A stretch of DNA of 64,000 bases from Polynucleobacter sp. AP-Latsch-80-C2 (GCF_018882185.1 NZ_JACVOY010000001.1:186001-250000), one strand, 5' to 3'. Counted from the stretch's first letter, positions 40,481-50,006 are shown. The notes: generated by a model from the sequence alone, not told the origin. Made by a program: numbers and translations.

Positions 40481-41206
40481 ATGACACCAGAACAAAAGCA
40501 AGTCTTTGTTGATGGTTTCAAGGAGATGTCTCGCTCTGGTGTAACGATTCTCACATGGGGATTGGTTACGGGAATTGCGATGGCCAAGTCAACGCTAACG
40601 CTGTATGAAGCATTGGCTATGAGTCTGTTTGTCTATGCAGGCGTATCGCAGTTAGCGGCGCTCCCACTGATCGCTGCTGGACTGCCAGTGTGGATGATCC
40701 TGGTCACCTCATTCATGGTGAACTTACGTTTTGTGATTTTTAGTCTTGGACTGCAAGCGCACTTTGCTTATCTACCTACTTGGCGACGGGTGATACTCGG
40801 TTACTGTACGGCTGACTTTAGCTATCTGTTTTTTATCCGGCGTTATACAACGCCACAAACCATTGCTGAACAGCGAGCCAATACCAAGCATTTGCAGATG
40901 TATTGGTTAATGGGTATGCAGATTTCTAACTGGGTTCTGTGGCAGATAGGTTCTATTACTGGAATACTGTTTGCCAATCAGATACCTAATAGCTGGGGTC
41001 TTGAGTTTGCTGGTGCGATTGCCTTGGTGGCGATCATTGTGCCCATGCTCGATCGTGATTCTGCACGCTGGGCTGCAGTAACTGCTGGGGTGGTGGCGGT
41101 CATGGCCTACGGTATGCCATTTCGCTTAAACATTGTCTTAGCAATTATTGCTGCCATTGTGGTGGGTATGAAAACTGACAAGTCGCCAAAGGGAATGACT
41201 CCCTAA
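40481..41206 (+). CDS. azlC: AzlC-type branched-chain amino acid exporter, large subunit
   Basis: Inner-membrane permease of the AzlC/YgaZ family (241 aa, about six helices) that with AzlD exports branched-chain amino acids. SLFVYAGVSQLAALPLI and NLRFVIFSLGLQAHF match the family blocks. The small partner azlD begins at the last base of its stop, so the two are coupled and form one transporter. Confidence 0.92.
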   Translation: MTPEQKQVFVDGFKEMSRSGVTILTWGLVTGIAMAKSTLTLYEALAMSLFVYAGVSQLAALPLIAAGLPVWMILVTSFMVNLRFVIFSLGLQAHFAYLPTWRRVILGYCTADFSYLFFIRRYTTPQTIAEQRANTKHLQMYWLMGMQISNWVLWQIGSITGILFANQIPNSWGLEFAGAIALVAIIVPMLDRDSARWAAVTAGVVAVMAYGMPFRLNIVLAIIAAIVVGMKTDKSPKGMTP

Positions 41207-41541
41207 TGGAAATGAATACCCATATTTTTCTATTGATTCTGGGTATGTCCCTTGTGACTGCCTGGACCCGCAGCTTCTTCCTCATACTGGGGGAGCGGAT
41301 CAAGGTGGCGCCCTGGGTATTAGAAGCGATTCGATTCGCGCCACTGGCTGCCATGATTGCTATCTTGGCACCAGAGATTTTTCTTCCAGCGAGCGCAAGC
41401 AGTGTGGCTGAATTTAATCTCAAACTTCCCAATATTTGGGGAGGCATTGCAGCCATCATTGCTTTCTATGTGACCAAGAAAATGCTCAGCACTTTAGTGA
41501 TCGGTATGGCGGTGTTTACCGCTGCAAGATTCTTGGTTTAA
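41206..41541 (+). CDS. azlD: AzlD-type branched-chain amino acid exporter, small subunit
   Basis: A 111-aa membrane protein with about four helices (FLLILGMSLVTAWTRSFFLIL, then PLAAMIAILAPEIFL), matching AzlD/YgaH, the partner of AzlC. The start overlaps the azlC stop by one base. It converges on the Bug binding-protein gene with only 15 bases between the stops and no visible terminator, so transcripts from the two sides may overlap. Confidence 0.9.
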   Translation: MEMNTHIFLLILGMSLVTAWTRSFFLILGERIKVAPWVLEAIRFAPLAAMIAILAPEIFLPASASSVAEFNLKLPNIWGGIAAIIAFYVTKKMLSTLVIGMAVFTAARFLV

Positions 41542-41556
41542 CCACCAGCAATCTCT

Positions 41557-42525
41557 TTAGGGTTCAATCTTTGCCATTTTGACAATAGCACCAAACTTTT
41601 TGCTTTCGCTATTGCTAAAGCTTTGAAATTCAGTCATCGTCATATTTCCAGGTTGTGCACCTTGTTTCTCTAAAGCCTCTTTTACCTCTGGTATGCGTAA
41701 GACATCAACAATATCTTTTTGGATTTTTTGAGCAATGGCATTCGGTGTGCCGCTAGGAACATACACGCCAAACCATTGGGTGAGATCAAAATTTTGCAGG
41801 CCAGGCGTTTTTGCTAACGGCGGAATATTTGGCGCAGCAGATGAGATTGCTTTTGAAGATAGTCCAAGTGCCTTAAGGCTACCTGACTGAATATGGGGAA
41901 GGGCAGTTGGCAATCCGGCAAAGCCAATATCGACATGCCCGGCAAGTAGATCCGATACGGATGGTGCAACACCTTTATATGGTACATGCACTAACTTAAT
42001 CCCCGCTTGCTCTTCAAGCATGACGGCTGCTAGGTGCTGAGGTGTTCCTGGGCCTGAAGAAGCGTAGGTCACTGTATTGGGATTTTTCTTAGCAAAGGCA
42101 ATTAATTCAGCTGCTGTTGAATAGGGTTTGGATGGATTGGTCACTAAAACAAAGGGTAGTTTCACCAAAAGAGTTACTGGTTTTAAATCAACATCTGGGT
42201 TGTAAGACATCTTCTGCATGAAATGCTGATTAATCACAACCTCTGCTGTGGCAGACATGAGTATCGTTAGTCCATCAGAAGGTGCGTGTGCAACAAAATT
42301 TGCGCCAATCGTGCCGCTTCCACCAGCTTTATTTTCTACTACAACTGGCTGCTTCCAGATATCGGCCAATTTTTGACTGACTAACCGGGCTACTGGATCA
42401 ACTCCGCCTCCGGGGGCATAAGGAACAATCACTTTTACAGTTTTATCGGGCCAAGATTGTCCCAGTGCTGAATGACTTAAGCAAATAGCAATGAATAGAC
42501 TGAGAACGTGAATTATTTTCTTCAT
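41557..42525 (-). CDS. Tripartite tricarboxylate transporter (Bug) binding protein
   Basis: Periplasmic solute-binding protein of the Bug/TctC family, 322 aa, with a signal peptide (residues 1-22, ending SHSALG). Family blocks are WPDKTVKVIVPYAPGGGVDP, NKAGGSGTIGANFVA and VPYKGVAPSVSDLLAGHVDIGF. These proteins usually bind carboxylates. No TctA/TctB membrane genes are nearby, so it is an orphan as in many Burkholderiales. It follows the enolase-superfamily gene by 23 bases on the same strand, which suggests that the ligand is that enzyme's acid substrate or product. Confidence 0.92.
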   Translation of the reverse strand: MKKIIHVLSLFIAICLSHSALGQSWPDKTVKVIVPYAPGGGVDPVARLVSQKLADIWKQPVVVENKAGGSGTIGANFVAHAPSDGLTILMSATAEVVINQHFMQKMSYNPDVDLKPVTLLVKLPFVLVTNPSKPYSTAAELIAFAKKNPNTVTYASSGPGTPQHLAAVMLEEQAGIKLVHVPYKGVAPSVSDLLAGHVDIGFAGLPTALPHIQSGSLKALGLSSKAISSAAPNIPPLAKTPGLQNFDLTQWFGVYVPSGTPNAIAQKIQKDIVDVLRIPEVKEALEKQGAQPGNMTMTEFQSFSNSESKKFGAIVKMAKIEP

Positions 42526-42548
42526 GGTGTGAATATGTCTATTAAAAT

Positions 42549-43700
42549 TTAATATGAAGTTGCAATCAAGAATGGCTTCAGACTCAAGAGGTCAGGCTCT
42601 ATTCCTAACCCGGGTTTATCGCTCAAGATTACATCACCATTAAGCGGTTTGGGTGTGGGAAGGGCTAGAAGCTCTCTCAGTAGATTTGGATTTGAATCGA
42701 CCTCTACAAATCCCGGGCCCCCCACTGCTGCTTTGAGGTGCATGGAGGCAAGCAAGCCAACACCGCCACCAAGCCAATGCGGACAGAATAGTTTGTTGCG
42801 TTTAAGGGAGGCAAGACCAACGTTGATACATCCACTAAAGCCACCCCATTTGCCAAGATCAGGCTGTATGACACCAAATGCATCACTCTCTATCGCGGCA
42901 TTGAATTCTTCAGTGCCGCGCATATTTTCACCAGCAGCCAGTTGAATGGGAGATGCTTTTTTAGCAAGAGCGTTCCAGGTGTTTAGTGAGGAGTCTGCTG
43001 GCAATGGTTCCTCAATCCAAAAGGGATTTAAAGAGGATAGGGATGAAATATTTTCAACCGCATTTTCTGGGGTCCATGCTTGATTTGCATCGACCATTAA
43101 TTTTGTAGTGCTTCCAAACAAGTTTCTTAATGACTGCAGATTCTTAAAATCCCGCTCGTTTCCAAACCCAACCTTTAATTTGAAAGCTCGATATCCTTCA
43201 TCCCATTTTTGCTGAGCCAGCTTTTCTGGGTTAGTGGGGCTAAGACCAGAGGCGTAGGTTGAAATCTTCGCGCTTCCGCCAAGGAGCTTCCACAGCGGTT
43301 GATTCATTTTCCTCCCTACCAAATCCCAGAGAGCTATATCTGCTCCGGCGATAGCTTGTGCAATAGTTCCAGGTTCACCACATTGAATTCCCAATATGTG
43401 AAGACGGCTAGTCAGTGTATTGAAGGCTGTTAAGGGAGAGTTCCACGATTGTTCTAATAAAATCGGTGCAAGCACTGAATTAAATAAGCGTGCCCGGTGC
43501 TCTGCCCCTACTGAAGGAAAGTTGCACCAAATTTCGCCCCAGGCAACAAGCCCATCGCCATCTTCAATCCTGACGAGGACCGCAGGGCGGTCGTACATGA
43601 TTCCAAAAGAAGTTTGGACGGGTTCATCGATGGGGGTGCGATAGACGCTAGCCTCAGCTTTTATCAGGCAAATTGGGCTAAATGAAAAATTGGTATCCAT
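42549..43700 (-). CDS. Enolase-superfamily dehydratase or racemase (mandelate racemase type)
   Basis: A 383-aa enzyme with the enolase capping domain and TIM barrel. The catalytic set is visible: KLK (Lys174, Lys176), metal ligands Asp204, Glu230 and Glu258, then QPD (Asp281) and CPHW (His308), giving the His-Asp pair of the mandelate racemase subgroup. Members act on acid sugars or hydroxy acids by removing the alpha proton. Substrate cannot be assigned. Cotranscribed with the Bug binding protein, pointing to uptake of a carboxylate. Confidence 0.85.
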   Translation of the reverse strand: MDTNFSFSPICLIKAEASVYRTPIDEPVQTSFGIMYDRPAVLVRIEDGDGLVAWGEIWCNFPSVGAEHRARLFNSVLAPILLEQSWNSPLTAFNTLTSRLHILGIQCGEPGTIAQAIAGADIALWDLVGRKMNQPLWKLLGGSAKISTYASGLSPTNPEKLAQQKWDEGYRAFKLKVGFGNERDFKNLQSLRNLFGSTTKLMVDANQAWTPENAVENISSLSSLNPFWIEEPLPADSSLNTWNALAKKASPIQLAAGENMRGTEEFNAAIESDAFGVIQPDLGKWGGFSGCINVGLASLKRNKLFCPHWLGGGVGLLASMHLKAAVGGPGFVEVDSNPNLLRELLALPTPKPLNGDVILSDKPGLGIEPDLLSLKPFLIATSY

Positions 43701-43837
43701 ACTTAATAATAGCCAATTAGCGAAATCTGTTCATGAGCATCTTGCGGCGGTCTTTACAGGCCTCGTTATGGGGCAAAACATGGAATAAATTTATTGTACG
43801 GGAGTGATATGTCGTTTAAAGTATGCGAGGTAGATTA

Positions 43838-43915
43838 GTGAATCCCACTCCATGGCTCGATGTTGAAAAGATCGCCCATTTATTGAGATTTTTTCATCAT
43901 CATCATGCGGAGTAA
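43838..43915 (+). CDS. Possible 25-residue leader ORF, His-rich
   Basis: GTG start seven bases after GAGG, peptide VNPTPWLDVEKIAHLLRFF followed by HHHHAE. Its end overlaps the ribosome binding site (GCGGAG) of the following DUF2092-like gene, which starts three bases later. This could be a translated leader, or chance. Confidence 0.25.
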   Translation: MNPTPWLDVEKIAHLLRFFHHHHAE

Positions 43916-43918
43916 TTC

Positions 43919-44725
43919 ATGCGCCCGTTTATCAGGTTGTTGTTAATTCTTATTTCGAGTTTTGGTTTGTTGGGCGGTGCCTTAGCTCAAACCAATACAT
44001 CTAAGCGCCCAGAGTCGTCACCAAGGCCAAGTTTGCCAAAGAATATTAAGCCTATAGAACAAGAGGCATTAAGTCTTTTAAAGCAAATGACGCAAACCTT
44101 AAGTTCTGCTAAAACAATCCAATTTGAGTCTGTTGTTCAGTCTGAGTTTCCTTCGATTGATGGAATTCCTGTGATGTATACCACTGCGGCAAATATCGCA
44201 TTACAAAGACCTAATAAATTTGACGTTGTTGTAAAGGGCGATGGCCCGTCTAACGAAATATTATTTAATGGCAAAAAACTGTTTGCCTATAGTCCGGAAA
44301 AGAATTTAGTGGCGGTAAGTGATAGCCCTGACTCTATCGATGGTGCAGCACAATTTGCTTACGAAAAAGCAGGAGTTTTCTTTCCGGGGGATGATTTAGT
44401 TTTATCTAACCCTTATGAGCATCTTACCGCAGGTTTAACTGACGCATTTATTGCTGGTAAGTCAAAACTCATTGGAGGTGTGGAGACTTATAGCATCGTC
44501 ATGGCTGGCCGAGAGTTGCAAGGTCAGGTATGGATTGGGGTAAAGGATCACCTTCCTTATATGGCCTCATGGATTTATTTGGGCGATAAGGCGCGCCCTC
44601 GTACGACCTTGGTATATAAAAATTGGAAAATTGATTCTCTTATATCTCCAGAACGCTTTAATTCAAATCGATTTTCAAAGGCTGTTGTCACTGAGTTTGC
44701 TCTGCCGAATGCGCCTCTTAATTAA
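43919..44725 (+). CDS. Exported DUF2092-like protein
   Basis: A 268-aa protein with a signal peptide (residues 1-23, ending GGALA) and a LolA-like beta-rich domain: SLLKQMTQTLSSAKTIQFESVVQSEF, YTTAANIALQRPNKFDVVVKGDGPSNEILFNGKKLFAYSP, and LQGQVWIGVKDHLPYMASWIY. This matches the DUF2092 family, whose members resemble LolA/LolB lipoprotein carriers in fold. Function is not established. It precedes another small exported protein by 15 bases, likely in one operon. Confidence 0.8.
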   Translation: MRPFIRLLLILISSFGLLGGALAQTNTSKRPESSPRPSLPKNIKPIEQEALSLLKQMTQTLSSAKTIQFESVVQSEFPSIDGIPVMYTTAANIALQRPNKFDVVVKGDGPSNEILFNGKKLFAYSPEKNLVAVSDSPDSIDGAAQFAYEKAGVFFPGDDLVLSNPYEHLTAGLTDAFIAGKSKLIGGVETYSIVMAGRELQGQVWIGVKDHLPYMASWIYLGDKARPRTTLVYKNWKIDSLISPERFNSNRFSKAVVTEFALPNAPLN

Positions 44726-44740
44726 GAATAGAGAGATACG

Positions 44741-45232
44741 ATGAAATTTTTTAATATTGTTATAGCGAGCCTGATGGGCTTAATTACCCTATCCATTGCT
44801 ACTGATGCCGAAGCTTATTGGCACGGTTACCGAGGTGGCTGGAGAGGTGGTCCTGGTTGGCGTGGTCCTGGTTGGGGTGGTTGTTATCGTTGCGGTCCAG
44901 GCTGGGGTCCGGTAGGAGTGGTTGCTGGAGCTGCAGCTGTAGAAAATGCCGAGGTAGTGGCTGCGGAATCACGCCCAACAGTAGTATATGAAAATCCACC
45001 TGTAGTTGTAGCTCAGCAAGCTCAACCATCCGTATTGGTGTCTCAAGGTGTTGCACCACCAGCAGTAGTAACGGAAAGTTCAATTCCCCCGGTAGGTGCT
45101 ACTTATCCAAATTTACTACCAGGTTGCGTTCTGGCACCGCGAAACGGTATTAATTTTTATCAATGCCAAGGATTTCGTATGAGGCCCTTATACGGAGGTA
45201 ATAGCTTTTATTACCGAGTCGTTCCTGGTTAG
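44741..45232 (+). CDS. Small exported Gly/Trp-rich protein
   Basis: A 163-aa protein with a signal peptide (residues 1-26, ending DAEA). The mature N-terminus is rich in Gly, Trp, Arg and Pro (YWHGYRGGWRGGPGWRGPGWGG), then comes a Val/Ala/Pro segment, and the C-terminal part (PGCVLAPRNGINFYQCQGFRMRPLYGGNSFYYRVVPG) has a conserved look. Two Cys in the C-terminal part could form a disulfide. The family is not named in my knowledge. It is likely cotranscribed with the DUF2092-like gene and ends at a terminator. Confidence 0.75.
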   Translation: MKFFNIVIASLMGLITLSIATDAEAYWHGYRGGWRGGPGWRGPGWGGCYRCGPGWGPVGVVAGAAAVENAEVVAAESRPTVVYENPPVVVAQQAQPSVLVSQGVAPPAVVTESSIPPVGATYPNLLPGCVLAPRNGINFYQCQGFRMRPLYGGNSFYYRVVPG

Positions 45233-45242
45233 GATTCAAGAT

Positions 45243-45266
45243 GCCACCTGCGGGTGGCTTTCTTTT
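45243..45266 (+). terminator. Terminator after the Gly/Trp-rich gene
   Basis: GCCACC (45243-45248), TGCG loop, GGTGGC (45253-45258), then TTTCTTTT. Six G+C-rich pairs with a U-rich tail. Confidence 0.85.
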
Positions 45267-45349
45267 GAGTCTGCTAGATGGATGGGGGAATAATCAGTGA
45301 CTATTAAAAAGGAGGATTTTGCTCCCATATAGGTCATAGCAAGAGTATT

Positions 45350-45436
45350 TGGTGCCCAGGAAGGGACTCGAACCCCCACAACCTTACGATCGCCAGCACC
45401 TGAAGCTGGTGCGTCTACCAATTTCGCCACCTGGGC
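45350..45436 (-). tRNA. tRNA-Leu (anticodon CAG)
   Basis: On the minus strand the acceptor arms GCCCAGG and CCTGGGC pair, the 3' end ACCA is encoded, the D arm region has GGCGAAATTGGTAGACGC, the anticodon stem-loop is CCAGC-TTCAGGT-GCTGG with CAG as anticodon, a long variable arm follows as in class II tRNAs, and the T arm has GGGGGTTCGAGTCCC. A TATAAT (45444-45449 read on the minus strand) lies just upstream. Length is 87 nt. Confidence 0.97.
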
Positions 45437-45443
45437 ATGCCAC

Positions 45444-45449
45444 TATTAT
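45444..45449 (-). promoter_or_regulatory. -10 box of the tRNA-Leu promoter
   Basis: TATAAT on the minus strand, seven bases upstream of the mature tRNA 5' end. No clear -35 was seen. Confidence 0.55.
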
Positions 45450-45588
45450 AGAGGGAGTGTCTGATTGGGGCATTTCTCAGCAATTCGGGCTTTTCCCCTT
45501 CAGACTTCATGGTTTGATACAGTAGCCTTATTCATAACAAAAATAGATATCAATAGATATACAGGGCATGTATTGCCGAAGGAATTAA

Positions 45589-47973
45589 ATGCGTAAAGCA
45601 AAAGACTTGGTGCCGCGTGAGGCTGATCGCTTAGGAACAGTCCAAGGACACCGAGATGGATTTGGATTTGTCATTCCGGATGATGGCGGTGAGGATATTT
45701 TTCTTTCTGAAAGAGAAATGTCACGAGTCATGCATGGCGACAGAGTCAATGTCAGAGTTTTAGGAACGGATCGACGTGGACGCCCAGAAGGGCAGATAGT
45801 TGAGGTCGTCTTACATGCCAATAAAGTAGTAATCGGTCGACTCTTAAATGAGAATGGCGTGCTGATTGTTGCGCCTGAAGATAAACGTATTGGCCATGAC
45901 ATTTTGATTCCTCCAAAAGGGCAGGGGAATGCCAAGTTGGGACAAGTGGTTAGCGTTGAAATTATTGATTACCCCGATAGCTATCGTCAGGCAGTAGGAC
46001 GCGTGGTTGAGGTCTTGGGTGAAATTGATGATCCAGGAATGGAAATTGAAATCGCTGTTCGTAAGTATGGCGTTCCCCATGAATTTTCTGCAGCTGCAAT
46101 GAAAGAAGCGGCAGCATTGCCAGATACGGTTCAACAAGCAGATCTAGAGGGCCGCGTTGATTTGCGCGATGTGCCTTTGGTCACTATTGATGGCGCTGAT
46201 GCCCGAGACTTCGATGATGCGGTCTATTGCGAGCCAGTCATGTATGGCAAAACCAAGGCTTGGCGTCTGATCGTGGCTATTGCCGACGTTTCTCATTATG
46301 TGAAGCCAGGTCAGCCTTTGGATGATGAGGGCTTATTGCGCGCTACTTCGGTGTATTTCCCTAGACGGGTGATACCAATGTTGCCAGAGAAAATCTCTAA
46401 CGGCCTTTGCTCCCTGAATCCTGGGGTCGATCGTCTCTGTATGGTGTGCGATTCAGTGGTCGATAACAACGGAATTGTTTTAGCCTATCAGTTCTATCCA
46501 GCAGTGATGCATTCTGCGCAGCGCTTTACTTACGATACCGTTTGGGAAATTCTGTCTAATAGCAAAGGCCCCGAGGCAACGCGTTTTGCACAATTCCGCC
46601 CCTTGCTAACGAATCTGTATTCACTTTACAAAATATTATTGGCCGCACGTGAGAAGCGTGGCGCGATTGAGTTTGATACCACTGAAACCCAAATTATTAG
46701 TAATGAGCTGGGCAAGATTTTGCGGATTGAACCTCGTATTCGTAATGATGCTCACCGCTTAATTGAAGAGTGTATGTTGACGGCTAACGTTTGTGCTGCT
46801 GACTATATTGATAAAAATAAACATTTAAGTCTGTACCGTGTTCATGGCGAACCTTCTGAAGAGAAATTAGTCACCTTACGTCAGGTCTTAAGAACATCAG
46901 GACTTTCCTTAGGTGGAGGCGAGAAGCCAAAGCCACGAGATTTTGCGAAACTCATGCGTGAGGTTAAAGACCGTCCAGATGCCAACATGCTCCAGTCGGT
47001 GGTCTTACGCTCAATGCAACAGGCAATGTACCAGCCGGATAATGAAGGCCATTTCGGTTTGGCTTATCCAGCGTATTCCCATTTCACTAGTCCGATTCGC
47101 CGCTATCCTGACTTATTGACGCATCGCGTAATCAAATCGATTCTGCAGAAAAAGCCTTATGTCCCGGTTTTGCCGCCAAAAGTGCCTTTAAATCTGACTT
47201 TACCTCGTAAAGGTAAGGGTCGTGAGAATGCAGTAAATGCTAAGAAGTCACAGAGTGATGCCAAGGCTGGGCCTGCCAAAGGCGCCAAGTTGCCTAAGGG
47301 TGCGAATGCAGCTTTACCAATTTGGGGTCAACTAGGCGTCCACTGTTCTTCTAATGAACGTCGTGCTGATGAGGCATCCCGCGATGTTGAAGCATGGCTT
47401 AAGTGTTATTACATGCGCGACCATTTGGGACAAGAATATGCAGGCACAGTAACGGGTGTTGCTAACTTTGGATTATTTATTCAGCTAGAGAACTTATTTG
47501 TTGAAGGCATGGTTCACGTTACTGAGTTGGGCGGTGATTATTTCCAGTACGACGAAGCCCGCCAAGAGTTGCGTGGCGAACGTACAGGTATCCGCTATCG
47601 CTTGGGTGATCGCTTGCACGTGTTAGTAAGCAGAGTGGATCTTGATGCCCGTAAGATTGAGTTCAGTCTTGTTAAGTCTATGGGTGCTGAGCCTGGAGGT
47701 TCAAGCAATCGCCGTCAATTGATCTTAGCTTCCGACTCTGGTCGACCTAATAAGAAGGCTGCCTCTAAGAAGAGCAGACCTTCAAGTAATGTTCCGCAAA
47801 AGCCCAGCGGCATTAATGTGAATGCAGCTAAATCTGCAGGAACTCTAGGTGCTACCCAATCCAAAAGTAAGGCTAGCCGCAAAAATGGTAAGGCCAATAA
47901 GCAGGGAAGATCGGTAGGCAAGCCTGCAGGATCCAAGCCGCCAGTGCGTAGCACGAATGCTAGACGCAAATAA
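45589..47973 (+). CDS. rnr: Exoribonuclease RNase R
   Basis: Processive 3'-5' exoribonuclease of the RNB family that degrades structured RNA. Two cold-shock domains (about 15-150) precede the RNB catalytic domain, whose metal-binding Asp cluster is in TIDGADARDFDDAVYCE, followed by an S1 domain (EYAGTVTGVANFGLFIQLENL) and a Lys/Ser-rich basic tail. A basic insert (KGKGRENAVNAKKSQSDAKA) interrupts the end of the RNB domain before HCSSNERRADEASRDVE. Length 794 aa. It is followed by rlmB, a frequent pairing. Confidence 0.96.
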   Translation: MRKAKDLVPREADRLGTVQGHRDGFGFVIPDDGGEDIFLSEREMSRVMHGDRVNVRVLGTDRRGRPEGQIVEVVLHANKVVIGRLLNENGVLIVAPEDKRIGHDILIPPKGQGNAKLGQVVSVEIIDYPDSYRQAVGRVVEVLGEIDDPGMEIEIAVRKYGVPHEFSAAAMKEAAALPDTVQQADLEGRVDLRDVPLVTIDGADARDFDDAVYCEPVMYGKTKAWRLIVAIADVSHYVKPGQPLDDEGLLRATSVYFPRRVIPMLPEKISNGLCSLNPGVDRLCMVCDSVVDNNGIVLAYQFYPAVMHSAQRFTYDTVWEILSNSKGPEATRFAQFRPLLTNLYSLYKILLAAREKRGAIEFDTTETQIISNELGKILRIEPRIRNDAHRLIEECMLTANVCAADYIDKNKHLSLYRVHGEPSEEKLVTLRQVLRTSGLSLGGGEKPKPRDFAKLMREVKDRPDANMLQSVVLRSMQQAMYQPDNEGHFGLAYPAYSHFTSPIRRYPDLLTHRVIKSILQKKPYVPVLPPKVPLNLTLPRKGKGRENAVNAKKSQSDAKAGPAKGAKLPKGANAALPIWGQLGVHCSSNERRADEASRDVEAWLKCYYMRDHLGQEYAGTVTGVANFGLFIQLENLFVEGMVHVTELGGDYFQYDEARQELRGERTGIRYRLGDRLHVLVSRVDLDARKIEFSLVKSMGAEPGGSSNRRQLILASDSGRPNKKAASKKSRPSSNVPQKPSGINVNAAKSAGTLGATQSKSKASRKNGKANKQGRSVGKPAGSKPPVRSTNARRK

Positions 47974-47995
47974 CACGCACATTAGATAGAAAAAG

Positions 47996-48751
47996 ATGAA
48001 ACAAATATTAGTAGGTTTTCACGCAGTTCAAGCGCGCTTGCGAGTAGACCCCGAAAGTCTGAAGTCGGTGTACTTTGATCCCAGTCGTCGCGATAGACGC
48101 ATGGGTGATTTTTTAAAGCAGGCAGAAGAAGTGTTAGGTGAAAGACTGCATGCTGCTGATGCAGAGCGTTTACATAAGTTAGCTGGTCACGACCGCCATC
48201 AAGGGGTTGTTGCCTTAGCTGAAAAAATGACGATTGCTCGCACGATTACTGAGGTTGTCGAAGATGTTGAGGGTGCAAAAGAAAAGCCATTGTTCCTGGT
48301 ATTGGATGGCATCACCGACCCGCATAACTTTGGCGCTTGTTTACGAGTCGCTGATGGTGCTGGGGTAGATGCAGTAGTCGTTCCCAAGGATCGTTCTGCA
48401 TCGATTAATGCCACTGTCAGCAAGGTCTCTAGTGGGGCCTCTGAAGTCATTCCTGTGATTACCGTCACTAACCTGGTTCGCAGCATGAAAGAAATGCAAG
48501 AAGCAGGTGTTTGGCTGGTTGGTACTGATGATGAAGCGGAAAAATCAATCTACGATCTCGATCTGACGGGCTCTATTGCGATAGTCATGGGCGCCGAAGG
48601 TGAGGGAATGCGCCGTTTGACTCGCGAAACCTGCGACGAGTTAGTTCGCATCCCCATGCAAGGAGCGGTAGAAAGTTTGAATGTTTCTGTTGCAAGTGGC
48701 GTATGCTTGTACGAAGCATTAAGACAGCGCTTATTAAAGACTGAAAAGTAA
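47996..48751 (+). CDS. rlmB: 23S rRNA (guanosine-2251-2'-O)-methyltransferase RlmB
   Basis: SPOUT-class methyltransferase that makes Gm2251 in the ribosomal P-site loop. The three family motifs are [37 protein letters not shown] and [18 protein letters not shown], which form the knotted SAM site. The N-terminal part (about 1-75) is the L30e-like RNA-binding domain. Length 251 aa is typical. It follows rnr by 22 bases and is probably cotranscribed. Confidence 0.95.
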   Translation: MKQILVGFHAVQARLRVDPESLKSVYFDPSRRDRRMGDFLKQAEEVLGERLHAADAERLHKLAGHDRHQGVVALAEKMTIARTITEVVEDVEGAKEKPLFLVLDGITDPHNFGACLRVADGAGVDAVVVPKDRSASINATVSKVSSGASEVIPVITVTNLVRSMKEMQEAGVWLVGTDDEAEKSIYDLDLTGSIAIVMGAEGEGMRRLTRETCDELVRIPMQGAVESLNVSVASGVCLYEALRQRLLKTEK

Positions 48752-48791
48752 GAAGCCAGTTGGCAACTCAATTCTCTAAGAGGGGATGAAT

Positions 48792-48977
48792 ATGAAATGT
48801 AATATTGGTCACACAGATCGTGTACTTCGCATGACCGTTGGCGTTACTTTGATGGGTTTAGCTGGCTTTGGCATTGTTGGCGCTTGGGGCTGGATTGGTA
48901 TTATTCCTCTAGCAACCGGCATGCTCGGTAATTGTCCAGCCTACAATCTGCTCGGCATCAATACCGCCAAGAAGTAA
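48792..48977 (+). CDS. DUF2892/YgaP-like small membrane protein
   Basis: A 61-aa membrane protein with two helices (LRMTVGVTLMGLAGFGIV and WIGIIPLATGMLGNCPAYNLLGI) matching the DUF2892 domain, which also forms the membrane part of the rhodanese YgaP. Conserved marks are the initial CN-G-x-D-R-x-x-R and the later GxCPAY-x-LxGI. I set the start at the ATG at 48792 because AAGAGGGG has proper spacing there; the ATG at 48786 sits directly on the ribosome site. Function is unknown. Confidence 0.88.
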   Translation: MKCNIGHTDRVLRMTVGVTLMGLAGFGIVGAWGWIGIIPLATGMLGNCPAYNLLGINTAKK

Positions 48978-49002
48978 TACATCACTAGAAGTCTGATGCC
49001 TC

Positions 49003-49971
49003 TTACTGGGCAAGTAAGGCTTCTAGTTTTTCGGTATCAATACAGAAGTTCCGAATACCTTCGGCCAGTTTTTCTGTAGCCATCGCATCATTATTTAATT
49101 GCAGGCGGAAGTGAGATTCATCCAACTTCAGCGCAGTAAGATTTTCAGCGCTTAATGCCTTCTGCGCATTCGCAGCATCCAATTTTTTTTCTACAGCGGC
49201 ATTGCTATTTTGTAATTCCGCCAATAGCTCAGGGCTAATCGTAAGTAAATCACAGCCTGCTAACTCTAAAATCTGACTTGTGCTTCGAAAGCTGGCGCCC
49301 ATAATTTCTGTGGAGATGCCAAAGTGCTTGTAGTAATGGAAAATTCTTTTGACCGAGGTAACACCTGGATCATTAGCTCCACCATTACTCACATCACTCC
49401 AGTTGCTAGCTAATTTTGCCTTATACCAATCAGTAATACGCCCCACAAACGGGGAAATGAGTTGTGCTTTTGCTGCTCCACAGGCGGCAGCCTGTACTAA
49501 TGAAAAGAGCAAAGTCATATTGCAATGAATGCCTTCAGCCTCGAGTTCTTTTGCGGCAGCAATACCTTCCCAGGTCCCTGCTAACTTAATCAAGATGCGT
49601 TTGCGATCAATTCCATGAGACTCATAGAGGGCAATCAGATGCTTTGCTTTAGCTACAGTCGCTTTAGTGTCAAAAGATAGGCGTGCATCCACCTCGGTAG
49701 AAACCCGGCCAGGAACAATCTTGAGTATTTCTAATCCAAAAGCCACTAGGATGTAGTCGACTAGGTCACCAGGTGCCATGCCAGGATGGGTCGCCTTCAC
49801 CGCATTGACCAAGGATTGGTAATTGCTTTGCGAAGCCGCCTTCAGGATTAGGGAGGGGTTGGTGGTGGCGTCCTGAGGGGCAAACGCTTTCATACGTTCA
49901 AAATCGCCCGTATCGGCAACTACCGTAGTGAGTTTTTTAAGTTGACTTAAGGCTGAGGCGTTGCTATTCAT
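49003..49971 (-). CDS. tal: Transaldolase
   Basis: Pentose-phosphate enzyme transferring a dihydroxyacetone unit via a Schiff base. The family marks are [12 protein letters not shown], the catalytic Lys129 in [12 protein letters not shown], and [34 protein letters not shown]. Length (322 aa) is that of the long classical form. It is divergent from rpiA, another gene of the same pathway, with 91 bases between the starts holding a 12-base palindrome. Confidence 0.96.
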   Translation of the reverse strand: MNSNASALSQLKKLTTVVADTGDFERMKAFAPQDATTNPSLILKAASQSNYQSLVNAVKATHPGMAPGDLVDYILVAFGLEILKIVPGRVSTEVDARLSFDTKATVAKAKHLIALYESHGIDRKRILIKLAGTWEGIAAAKELEAEGIHCNMTLLFSLVQAAACGAAKAQLISPFVGRITDWYKAKLASNWSDVSNGGANDPGVTSVKRIFHYYKHFGISTEIMGASFRSTSQILELAGCDLLTISPELLAELQNSNAAVEKKLDAANAQKALSAENLTALKLDESHFRLQLNNDAMATEKLAEGIRNFCIDTEKLEALLAQ

Positions 49972-50006
49972 AGAAATATCAAGGTTCTAAAAGGATGGCT
50001 CGTGAT

